A DNA stretch of 64,000 nt from Branchiostoma floridae (lineage: Eukaryota > Chordata > Leptocardii > Amphioxiformes > Branchiostomatidae): positions 22,832,112 through 22,896,111 of the forward strand of contig NC_049984.1 in the NCBI RefSeq assembly GCF_000003815.2, given 5' to 3'. The position numbers and the translations under genes are program-made. How positions within the stretch are numbered: the stretch's first letter is position 1; each line of letters starts with the position of its first letter. Under the pieces are notes generated by a model, which saw nothing but the letters and a program-made list of their open reading frames with translations, did no database searches and was not told the DNA's origin. Below are positions 11,401 to 21,586 of the stretch, piece after piece.

Positions 11401-14400
11401 TATTGTATTCGTAATGTTTCTTTCTTCTTTCTCCTGTCAAATCTTCAAAGTGATTCATCTCCGCCGTTCCTGGACCGAATGACTTGAAATTTGGCACAGG
11501 GGTAGAGTGGGCCAATACCTTGATGCTTTTTTCTCAGTTTTTTCATATCTGCCTCTAAAATGATTTTATTGAGATTTTTTGGTCAATTTTAGACCAAAAC
11601 TGTATATTTTGGCCCCTGTACCCTGGTATTACAACCAAATGAGCTGAAATTTGACAGAGATGTGCCTTGATAATGCCCCCATATAAATTCGATAACACTT
11701 TTGGTGTACAGTACAACAAAATGCTTATTTTTGCGATTTTTTGACCAATTTTTGACCAAAAAAGGACACTTTTGGCCCCTGTACCCTGGTATTACAACCA
11801 AATGAGCTGAAATTTGACAGAGATGTGCCTTGATAATGCCCTCATATAAATTCAATAACACTTTTGGTGTACAGTACAACAAAATGCTTATTTTTGCGAT
11901 TTTTTTACCAATTTTTGACCAAAAAAGGACACTTTTGGCTCCTGTACCTTGGTATTGCAACCAAATGAGCTGAAATTTGACAGAGATGTGCCTTGATAAT
12001 GCCCCCATATAAATTCGATAACACTTTTGGTGTACAGTACAACAAAATGCTTATTTTTGCGATTTTTTGACCAATTTTTGACCAAAAAAGGACACTTTTG
12101 GCCCCTGTACCCTGGTATTACAACCAAATGAGCTGAAATTTGACAGAGATGTGCCTTGATAATGCCCTCATATAAATTCAATAACACTTTTGGTGTACAG
12201 TGCAACAAAATGCTTATTTTTGCGATTTTTGGCCAATTTTTGACCAAAAAAGGACACTTTTGGCTCCTGTACCCTGGTATTACAATTAAATGACCTGAAA
12301 TTTGGTATAAATAGGCATTAGATACTTGGTAACAAGATTCAAGTAAAATTTTTGACATAAACGACTTTAAAATGATTAATTTTGGCACTTTTCTGAGGGG
12401 AAATTTGTTTTCTTTTGGCCTCCTGACGTGACCTTCCGTGACCCCGCACAGAGCCACACCTGTGCGTGTCAGCCGGAGAGTTAATTGAATCAAAGACCTA
12501 GCCAATCAGCGAAGAGGAGGCCAAAGGCTAATTAATATTCATAAGCGGGGCCTCATGATCCCGTATATAGCAGTGTTCCCGCCAAGGGGAGCGAAGCCCG
12601 CCTAAGGCTCTCGCATTTTAGACTATTCAGAAGGCTTTATATTGTATCAGTTCTTAGGGGCATATCTATGATAATCGCAGCAGTCACTTAACTTCTCTTC
12701 AGGAGTTTAGCGTAACACTATTTCAGGTCAAACCGTCAAAGGCAACTAAAAACAAACTTTAACGTTACTGAGTTCAACAGTACTTATAACTTGTTATCCG
12801 AAGTTGAAACGCTAGCGATGGTATTTTCGCTGCGCTGTTAGCTCCGTGCGACTGTTGTTGACGGTCTTATAACGGTATATTTTGCACCCCTGTACCCTGG
12901 TATGAGTAACATTTGGTATAGATAGGCATAAGATAGTTGGTAAAATGATCCAAGTAAAATTTTTGGCATAAAGTACTGTAAAAGGCTTAATTACAGCACT
13001 TTTTTTGGGGGAAATTGGTTTTCTTTCGTTCTCCATGCCATGACCTTTCGGACATTCACCCCACAGAGCCGACATCTGCACCTGCGTCTAGCCGGCAGGA
13101 AGAGTTAATTCAATTAATGGTTCAGCCAATCAGCGAAGAGGAAAGCGAAGGCTAATTAATATTCATAAGCGGGACCACACAATACGTTAACTTGAAGACT
13201 CAGGCCGTACAGACTTCTCGCCAGGATTTTTTCAAAGCGTCGGACAGGGGTCCGGGGGCCGCCAAATGTCCCTGGCGGGGTCCAGGGGCAGGGCCACTGT
13301 GGGGGGGGGACCCAGGTGGAAGAAGCCTCCCCGGAAGCTCTTGCATTTTAGACTATTGAGAAGGCTTCTTTTATCATTTTTTTAAGGGCCATATCTACGT
13401 AGCAGTCACTTACTTCTCTTCAGCAGTTTGACTTTAAAATATTTCGGGTCAAAGCTTCAAAGACAACTAAAACCTCATAAACAACAAACTTTACTTAGCT
13501 CAACAGTGTACAAAAATATTGTACGGGTTGCCATCCTTAGTTGAAGCGCTTATTTATAGCGTTAGTATCTTCGCTGCGCCGTTAGCCGCCGTGCGACTTT
13601 TGTTGACGGTCTGATATCCCTACGTCGCCGCCTCGCTGATATTCCCACGGACATGTTTCAAGAAAAATACCCAGCAAAAAACGCTGTTCTGCGTCAAATT
13701 CTATTCTATAAAACATGTGGGACTCAGTGTTACAGTCTAAATATTTTGTAGAAGCACCGCTGTAGGAAAGAAGGTCCAAGCAATGTAAAACATCACGTAG
13801 CATGAAGTTCGCTGTCAACTGGCACACAGCACATGACTGTTTGAAACTCTAAGTCTAATCAACAGCCGTGTTTGATTGATAGCCTGCGGTCCTTTGATGA
13901 AGTCGGCGAAAGGTGCGTTAGTTAGAAAATCTGCGTTTAGTTTTGATACGTAATTATAAGTTAGACAGTGGCGAGAATGATTATTTTCTCATCAATATTT
14001 CTCTTCAGAATTATTTGAACTTAATTGTACATCTAAACAATTGGCTTACCTGTGCAATGTTTATATGATTAATGATCAGTGTACTGAAATCATGTGTAAC
14101 GTATGGCTTGGCTCCTAGTCAATAGATCAGCATTTTCTCTATAGTGACCACCTGTCTATAGTGGCCACATTTCCTAGTGCTGTTGTTGTTTGACATAAAC
14201 TTTGAACATTTAAATTGTAAGTAACTTTAAACTGCCAGAGTTTCAGCCCAATAAAACACTCTCAGCGCCAGGGTATGAACAGACTGACCAGACAGACGAA
14301 AATAAATCCTCGAACAAGGTTCAATCGTATCTTCCGGGTCTGACAGGAAGTTGTTAAACTAAAATAAGAATAGGCTCGATGGCTGATTGCATACAAAGTA

Positions 14401-17400
14401 AAACAGTTTAACAGTTTTACAGCTTGAAGAAAACAAACGCTCCTACAGTACCTGCACCTGCTTGATAATTATTAAATCGTATGCCCTACTTGAATAAAAA
14501 AAGTTCACTGCAATAATAAATGTACCCACATCACAAGGAGCTTGTACTTTTTTAAACTTACACCTAGTTATCGTACAGAAAACTGTTAATGACATTACAT
14601 GAAGTCATTCAACAATTTTCAGTCATGATGAAAATTTTCTGAATGGAAGGTGTGATTATTGTCATTTTCTGAAAAATAGAAGCAAGCTCTGTTTTTACCT
14701 GGAATCAATTCACAATACCAGTCCACTTTGGGGGATAATGTACTGTTAAGAGGATGTTCCATTTTTGCGCAGGGGTGATTTGGAACAGTCCAATGTTGCG
14801 TGGGAAGGGGTATGGCTGAAATATGCTGTATTTGCTCTTAAGCAAATATCGGCCTTTCTAGTTTCAATTGCAAACTTAACTGAATTTACAGTACTAAATC
14901 AAAATGGATCATCAATTCTGACTGATTTTATTGTTGTTATATTTCAGCCATACATAGTATGGTGAAATATATTGTATTCGTAATGTTTCTTTCTTTCTTT
15001 CTTTCTCCTGTCAAATCTTCAAATTGATTCATCTCCGCCATTCCTGGACCGAATGACCTAAAATTTGGCACAAGGGTAGAGTGGGCCAATAACTTGATGC
15101 TTTTTTCTCATTTTTGTCATATCTGCCTCTTGAATGATTTTATTGAGGTTTAAAGGTCACGTTTTGACCAAAACGGTATATTTTGGCCCCCTGTACCCTG
15201 GTCTTACAATGGAATGGCCTGAAATTTGGTATAGATAGGCATTAGATAGTTGGTAAAATGATCCAAGTAAAATTTTTGTCCTAAACTACTTTGAAATGCT
15301 TAATTTCAGCACTTTTTTTAGGTGAAATTGGTTTTCTTTCGGCCTCCTGCCTTGAACTCCAGTGACCCCACACACCTGCGGCAGCCTGCGCTTTGGGGAG
15401 AGTTAATTGAATTTAAAGAGCCAGCCAATCAGCGCCAAGAAGGCGAATGCTAATTAATATTCATAAGCTGGCTTCCAATGCCGTATATACAGACAGAAAC
15501 ACATGCATATTACAGCATTACAGTGGCCATATGTCACCCTGTGCCCGGTTTAAAATTGTAGTTTGCAAGGATTTGGAGTTCAGACAGGGTCATTTTGAGT
15601 GGTAGCAGACGGTACGCGTGCATTGAACGTTAGAATACAAGTCTTTGTCGTTGAATTAACCAATATTCCGCATGACGATATCCATCATTTTTGACAGAGT
15701 TGACTTTGGAAGGGGTTAGTCCTTGGGGTAGTTGAGACAATCGAGAAAATGTAAACGCGGGAAAATTGGCCAGTTTGCGTTTAGTTTTGATACGTAGGTT
15801 TGACAGTGGCGAAAATGATTATTTTCTCATCAATATTTCTCGTCATAATCATTTAAACTGTAAATCTAAACAATTGACTTACATGTGCAATTTTTAAATG
15901 AATAAAGATCAGTGGGTACTAAAATTATGTGTAACTTATTGCTCTTTGTCAATAGATCAGCATTTTTCTATAGTGGCCATATGTCTATAGTGGCAACATT
16001 TCTATCACTGTACTACTGGAAAGAAAAGTGATGTATTTTTTCCCGAGCAAATGTAGGTACTTCTAGTGTTGTTGTCGTTTTTATTACGTAAACTTTGTAC
16101 ATTCAAATTGTAAGTAACTTTAAACTGCCAGAGTTTTAGCCCAATAAAACACTCCCAGTACCAGGGTATCACCGCTGACCCCCGAAAAGAAACCCTCGAA
16201 CAAGGTAGAAACTCCTGTCCTCCGGGTCTCGCACGCTACGAGCAGGAACTTATAACACTAACACAAGAAGATTACGCCCGATGGCTGTTGCATACAAAGT
16301 AAAACAATTTAATAGTGGTATGCAGGAGGATATACTTAGCAAAGAAGGAAATGAAATATATAGATAAAGCCACATCAAGTTAAGTTGTTGGTCCTGGAAT
16401 TTTTCAGAAAAGAAATGAAGCGAAAGACCGACAAATTCTTTAAAAATTCGAGACGTTTCCGTTTATGCAATGGCTCATTTAAGTTTTAAGTTTTCAGCTT
16501 GAAAAAAAAAGAACACAAAACAAACAACACTACTANNNNNNNNNNNNNNNNNNNNNNNNNNNNNNNNNNNNNNNNNNNNNNNNNNNNNNNNNNNNNNNNN
16601 NNNNNNNNNNNNNNNNNNNNNNNNNNNNNNNNNNNCCTCTGCTTGGGAGAGTACACAGTACCTGCACCTGATTGATAATTATTAAAACGCATGCCATACT
16701 TGAATAAAAGAAAAGTTCAATGTAATAATAAATGTACCCACATCACTAGGAGCTGATAACGGTACTTAGACGTAGTTATTGTACAGGAAATTGTTGAATG
16801 GCTTCATGTAATTTCACGATGAAAATCTTCTGAATGGAAGATGCGGTGTTCTTTTTTCACTTCCGGAAAAATAGGAGCTGCCGCGATATACTTAAAAACA
16901 ATAAGTCATGCATAGGGGCTCCTGTGGAAGATTATCTTCTTCCATATGGGCCAGGGGCATCTTGAGCAAGCTCTGTTTTGACCTGGAATCAATTCACAAT
17001 ACTAGTCCACTTTGGAGGATAATGTACTGTTAAGATGTTCCATTTTTGCGCATGGGTGATTTGGAACAGTCCAATGTTGCGTGGGAAGGGGTATGGCTGA
17101 AATATGCTGTATTTGCTCTCAAGCAAATGTCGGCCTTTCTAGTTTGTTTTATGTGTTTGCAGGACCTGGGCTCCCAGCGACATGGAGAGACTGCTCATTC
17201 TACTGGACTGGAACAAATATTTCTCCTACAAGGAAATCTACAAGGGAACCAAAACTAAACATTTCTCAAAGTAGGTTCACCACACAAGAATACCACCTGA
17301 ATAAAGAGACTCTTTTTAAACAACCAATTGCTTTATTCTTACCAACGTTACGGTGACCGTCTGTCACCTTCTTCAGGGCAATTCTGACTGGTTCACATTG

Positions 17401-19019
17401 TACTGCAGGACAGGTGTTGCTGATCACAGTTCAGATGCGGTCACAAATCGTAAAGTGACAGATGGTCATCGAAACGTTGGTGATAGGGCTGGGTACGGTC
17501 CAGGTCCGGTTCAGGTCCAGAGGATCAGGTCCAGGTCCGGACCTGAACCTGGACCTGATTCAGTATGACTCATACCAATGGTCCATTTCACCACAAAGAA
17601 ATCTGTTTGGTGGAGTATTAGACTTACACTGGCGTTTTAAAATCCTACAACGCTAACTGCACCTGTACGATTGGCTGTAAAACTTGGTAGAAATTACTAT
17701 AAACTCTACTCTACTTCACTCTTGTTATTTTCTTCCAACTGCAAGCGCCAAAATGTGTTAATGCCTGATCAAATAATATGTTAATTTTCTAATCGGTCCA
17801 ACATCCGGTCCACCTAATTTTTTCAGGTCCGGTTTTTCTGGACCGGTCCAATAAGAAAAACCGGTTTTGTACCGGTACGCTGTACCGATACCCAGCTCTA
17901 GTCGGTGAGAATAAAGCAATGGTTGTGTAAAAAGAGTCTCTTTATTCAGTGATGTGCCAACCTGATGAAACTATTCACGAAAGAATATCATCTGCTAGAA
18001 ATACCAGTTTTACTAGTCTGTGTAACACAAACTCAGCTGTCTGGGGCTGTAACAGGTTGACTGGATGTAGGGCCAGCTGCTATGAGCTAGATTTAAGCAG
18101 GCTACAGTTTTACCGGTGCAAATCATCACCAAAAATTTGCTTTTTGGACGGACGGAAATATCTTCCGGTCCATCCCACAAATCTGAACTACATGACATGA
18201 AATTGATAAAAATATATTTTTGTAAGTTTGAAGTAACAGATTTAACTGCAAAGAATAGAAAATTTTACAGAATAGTCTTCAATGAGTGAGACAGAAAGAA
18301 AAGTTGGAGGCAGCCCTACAACAGTCATTGAATTTTAGAATAGCAAATACAGAACTGTATGATTACATCTATAGATACAATTTTTCAGAGAAATGCAGGT
18401 CTTGTGACATTGTCATCATTTCCATAGCAAAACAATCTAATATTTGAAAATTTGAAAATGTTTAACGAATTGTCCTTACCTCAAATAAGGGTAAACTAGA
18501 CTTGGTAACTACTGATACAGAAGCTTTAAAGAACTGTATGTCTATACTGTGGAATGGTATATTACACACGTCACATACATTCTTCTATGTTGTATTATTC
18601 CAGATTTACACAAAACAGTGGTGTACCTTACTCCAAGATGCTGTTCTTTGATGATGAGGACATTAACATCCATGAGATTGGCAGAATTGGTGAGAGCTTT
18701 GAGAGGTTATGTTTTCGGATACGTGTGTGTTTGTGTGTGTGTGTGTGTGTGTATGTGTGTGTGAGTGTGTGTGTGTGTTTGTGTGTGTCTGTGTACATTA
18801 TGTGTGTGTGTGTTTAAGTTTGTGCCTGTTGGTGTTTGTGTGTGTTTGTGTGTGTGTTTCTGTGTGTGTGTGTGTGTGTGCCCTGTGTGTGTGTTTGTGT
18901 GTCTGTGTTTGTGTGTGTGTCTGTGTACATTGTGTGTGTGCGTGTGTGTGTGTATGTATGTGTTTGTGTGTGTGTTTGTGTGTCTATGTTTTTGTGTGTG
19001 TTTGTGTGTATGTGTTTAT

Positions 19020-19058
<39 letters not shown>

Positions 19059-19609
19059 TGTGTGTGTGTGTGTGTTTGTTTGCTTGTGCACAGTATAAAT
19101 CAAAAAGCTGTGGATGGATCCGGATGATATTTGGTATCTTAATAGGTGTTGGCAAAAGAAAGAAACAACTAGATTTTGTGCCTCCTAGCAGCTTTCTACG
19201 ATACTGCGGCAGAACGACTGGTTTTGATTCTGGACATGCAATGGCCATGATTTTTGAGTGATAGATAGCACTTGTGACAGAGTATAAGTACTCCCTAGCA
19301 ACTTTCTGCAGAACTGCAGTGGGTCCTTTTGTCAGTAAAATTAGAAGAGTATTACCCAAGCAGTGAGACTCAGAACTAATTGATCACTCCTCATTGATCT
19401 TATGTGATTTTAAGTTATCAATGAAGGACAAGTTAGATTGCGAGGGCACCTAGCATCTGTCTATGGTACTGCAGTATAACTTAGACATCTTGTATTACAT
19501 GTATGTCTTATGTCTAACTCCAGGAGTCATGTGCATCTTTGTCACCAACGGGCTGAACTGGAACCTGCTAAAACAGGGGCTGGAGAAGTTTGCCAAAGAG
19601 AGGTCATGA
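8471..19609 (+). CDS. MDP1: Magnesium-dependent phosphatase 1 (HAD superfamily), six exons
   Basis: Exons: 8471-8528, 9087-9147, 9934-10044, 17163-17270, 18604-18689, 19524-19609 (TGA). All are GT-AG and the joined frame encodes 169 aa, close to the usual length. HAD motif I is LDVDWTLWPF (nucleophile D18, acid/base D20), with the family's PPFKK segment after it. Motif II is ASRT (S76) and motif IV is FFDDE (D129/D130) after K124. MDP1 proteins are small cytosolic Mg-dependent phosphatases acting on phosphotyrosine and, in some studies, on fructosamine-6-phosphates. An in-frame upstream ATG at 8342 would add 43 residues, but homology starts after 8471. Exon 3 has a CAGCAG tandem acceptor that could add or drop one Ser. 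AATAAA is at 19670-19675. Intron 3 is 7.1 kb. Confidence 0.93.
8618..8975. repeat. (CA)n microsatellite in MDP1 intron 1
   Basis: Interrupted CACACA runs with ATG/ACAAAC interruptions fill about 8618-8975. The long Thr/His and Val/Cys ORFs on both strands are artefacts of it. Confidence 0.9.
9370..9870 (-). mobile_element. tRNA-derived SINE in MDP1 intron 2
   Basis: The minus strand from about 9860 reads as a tRNA-like head with box A (TGGTGCACTGGCAG), a TGCCTCGGGACTGGG anticodon-arm region and box B (GGGTTCGAATCC) near 9795-9815. A non-tRNA body follows, containing a TAAATGGAGGTCCCGTG-type segment near 9660-9685. The 3' boundary is uncertain. It has no tRNA function because the acceptor stem is not preserved. 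Confidence 0.7.
10375..11116. mobile_element. PIF/Harbinger-like MITE with TAA target duplication
   Basis: The inverted ends are GGCCCCGTTCATGATACAAA (10375) and its complement ending at 11116, flanked by TAA at 10372-10374 and 11117-11119. The 3-bp TAA target and GGC-type ends fit PIF/Harbinger. Subterminal AAACGGTTCTATCGG-type repeats may be transposase sites. No transposase is encoded. A related internal fragment lies at about 61870-62270. Confidence 0.75.
11611..12400. repeat. Tandem array, 162/163-bp unit, about 4.5-5 copies
   Basis: Unit anchor GGCYCCTGTACC starts at 11611, 11774, 11937, 12100 and 12262. Units are very similar, with small differences such as CCCC/CTCC and a 1-bp deletion in the last full unit. 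Repetitive minus-strand ORFs here are shadows of the array. Confidence 0.9.
15515..16005 (-). mobile_element. Degenerate Tigger-like MITE relic
   Basis: Segments matching the reverse complement of the 4138-4930 element appear in order: a GGGTCATTTTGAGT-type stretch (about 15580), GTCAATAGATCAGCATTTTTC (about 15950) and TATAGTGGCCATATGTC near 15970. A second relic of the same family lies at about 14085-14170. The ends are not intact. Confidence 0.55.
16536..16635. other. Assembly gap (100 N)
   Basis: Exactly 100 N. The right flank CCTCTGCTTGGGAGAGTA matches the end of the MITE at 37025-37215 (one base different). The paralogous duplicate near 14435 lacks it, so the gap probably hides a MITE insertion. 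Confidence 0.85.
17297..17950. mobile_element. Inverted pair of Penelope-like terminal-repeat segments, split by a hAT-like MITE
   Basis: 17297-17450 is a minus-strand copy of the block found upstream of each SULT gene. 17455-17483 plus 17901-17950 is a plus-strand copy of its last part, ending AAAGAGTCTCTTTATTCAG. The two arms face each other. The hAT-like MITE 17484-17900 interrupts the plus arm. The Penelope assignment is an inference from the hammerhead-like core and the inverted arrangement. Confidence 0.6.
17484..17900. mobile_element. hAT-like MITE with 8-bp target duplication
   Basis: The ends are TAGGGCTGGGTA and TACCCAGCTCTA. The flanks GTTGGTGA (17476-17483) and GTCGGTGA (17901-17908) form an 8-bp duplication with one mismatch. 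The interior has a palindromic CCAGGTCCGG/CCGGACCTGG core and CCGGTTTT arms. A related copy lies at about 25586-26021. Confidence 0.8.
18722..19085. repeat. (GT)n microsatellite in MDP1 intron 5
   Basis: Interrupted TGTGTG runs. The Cys/Val ORFs on the plus strand and Thr/His ORFs on the minus strand are artefacts. The tract is followed by a TGGATGGATC-type repeat (19100-19260) that also occurs in SULT first introns. Confidence 0.9.
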
Positions 19610-21586
19610 CCTTCGACAGAGGTCAAATTCTGACTCGGCAAGAAATGTTTGTCACCATGCTAAATTATGAATAAAACTAATGCAGATTCATCACAAATGT
19701 TGTGATATGTTTTGTAGAATTTTTATGTAAACGTATGTTTTACCTGAATATGAAATGGAAAATGAAATAGTTAATATTTCTGTTTATTTTATATCATAAT
19801 TTGTTCATAAAGGCACATGTTCATTGTAGCATCAGCTTTTGTATCCATAGAATTGATAAATCATGCTATTGTTTTAATTCAGCATTAAGTGTAGAAAACA
19901 AAACATTAAGTGTAACAAATTAGAAGAGTAGAGTTTTTGCTCTGTATACACATACTTTCATACTCTCTGTCGTGAACATACAACTGCTAGGAAACTCTAA
20001 TGTCATAATAAAGTCAACTCTGTAACGAAAACTCTATCTGACCTCATTTTTCTTAAATATTTGAAGTATTTACTTAATATGCATGAGTGTTTAAATCATT
20101 GCATACCACATAATATCAAATATGCATGATACAAAATTAGAATATCAGACTTCATGTGGTACTGAAAAATCCACAATTATGCAAATGAGGATAGAATTTA
20201 CATGAAAATACTCAACGCCATGTTTTCATGAAATTTACACTACTTCAACAAGAAATTACATAAATTATGCAAATAACTTCGATTTACATATGAGGTGCAT
20301 ATATTGGGGAAGAACATTGAACTTCATAAGTATTGAGTTTTACATTCCCCTTGGACTTTACGTTGAAACGTGCATCTCATTAAAACACCCACCAAGTCAA
20401 TGAAAAGAAATGTGATAGCATGTTTTGGCTTTGACAAGTCGCTACATCAATAGTACAACAATGTTTAGCTAACGCGCCTTGACAATTGGCAGTGTTGTAT
20501 TTCAGTGGACTGTAGCGCGATTCGCTTACGTTTAAATTAACGGCCGCCAGTGAGTGGGGGTGGTTTGTAAGAAGGCCAGGGTTCACTCGGTACCAGCAAG
20601 ACGCCCACCTCGACACAACACAGGCATTCTTTACCACCCAGCTGGTTACTGTACTGCTTTATTCAGGTAAGGACGGTGTGAAAACGTTGTAAAGGTATGA
20701 GGAACACCTCAGGGCGATCTACATAGCGGACAGATGTTGTCTTGTTCGACAAGGAACGCTTGAAGAACATTCAGGTTGTTAAGTTCATGTACAGGCGTTG
20801 TGTATTCAAGACATTACGTATTTGGGAGTGAGTATGTAGAACTAGAAGTCACAAGCACGGTGTTTCTAAGTTATAACATAAAAATGCGACACATTTTGAG
20901 AGAAAAGGGTATGCAATTAGTTTAAAACGTTAGCACTGAAACGAGATACGTTGTTTATAGAAACATTTGTTGTACCCATACTTTTAAACGGAAACATGTC
21001 CGGGTTTCAGGTCGATACGGGTCAGCGATGAAAGCTCTTTAAAGACTGTGCCAACAAAACATATTCAAACAAGCTGAAGGGAAATTTTAAGGGACAACGT
21101 TGAATGGAAAGGGGCCGCTAGCGTGGAGTAACAAGATGGAACTTTACGTTAACAGAATTAGCTATATTGAAACAAATTCTGACCTCAGAAAGCTCAGAAG
21201 ATATATACTATACTTTCAGGTTGGTAATTCGCTGAATAACAAGATTCTTAGTACCCAAAAGATTGTAAAAAAAAGTGTTTTATTCTAACCGACGCTTTGG
21301 TGACCGTCACCTTTTTCATGCACTGCAGCATAGGTGTCGCTGCTTACAGATGCTGTCCCAAACGTATTTTCATATATACATGGAGTCTGTAGTATATAAA
21401 TGTGCCACAGCGTATATAGTGTTTTTGTCAACATTAATTTCATTTGAATGTAACTTAGTTACCTTTTGAACATTGTTTATGTGAGTGGAAGTCTGACCAT
21501 GTATCAGAGAATTGTGTCATCTACGTTGAGAGCATTGGAATGTGTTTAGAACATTTCTGTATTCCTGGCAGGTTTCCAGCCCAACC
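19610..21586. other. Intergenic region; possible 5' UTR exon and a reversed terminal-repeat fragment
   Basis: Holds the MDP1 3' UTR and AATAAA (19670), then AT-rich sequence without recognised genes. At 20668 TTATTCAG is followed by GTAAGGAC, which could be the donor of a noncoding first exon for the downstream ORF (acceptor TTTCCAG ending 21579). 21268-21345 contains a minus-strand fragment of the Penelope-like terminal repeat (GTTTTATTCTAACCGACG ... GTGACCGTCACC). Confidence 0.45.

Larger units (their letters stand above)
11366..17140. repeat. Direct segmental duplication inside MDP1 intron 3
   Basis: Both halves begin with the same CATACATAGTATGGTGAAATA segment (about 11380 and 14949). 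Both end with the same stretch containing GATTTGGAACAGTCCAATG (about 14777 and 17057), the second copy ending just before the exon 4 acceptor. A shared TGCGTTTAGTTTTGATACGT segment occurs at about 13932 and 15777. The first half is longer because it contains the 163-bp array and an extra internal repeat. Confidence 0.8.
10045..17162. other. MDP1 intron 3, repeat-expanded
   Basis: A 7.1-kb intron made almost entirely of repeats: a Harbinger-like MITE (10375-11116), a 162/163-bp tandem array (about 11611-12400), three copies of a block with CCAATCAGCG and GGCTAATTAATATTCATAAGC-type sequence (about 12400-12550, 13010-13170, 15310-15480), and a direct segmental duplication (about 11366-14932 versus 14933-17140). 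One N gap lies at 16536-16635. No exon is seen. Confidence 0.8.

Noticed and set aside
11589-12505. Repetitive minus-strand ORFs of 139 and 205 aa resembling a repeat protein
   Set aside because: The unit is 162/163 bp, not a multiple of three, and both ORFs are the same tandem array read in different frames.
18554-19359. Overlapping Val/Cys and Thr/His ORFs of 87-181 aa
   Set aside because: Produced by the (GT)n tract in MDP1 intron 5.
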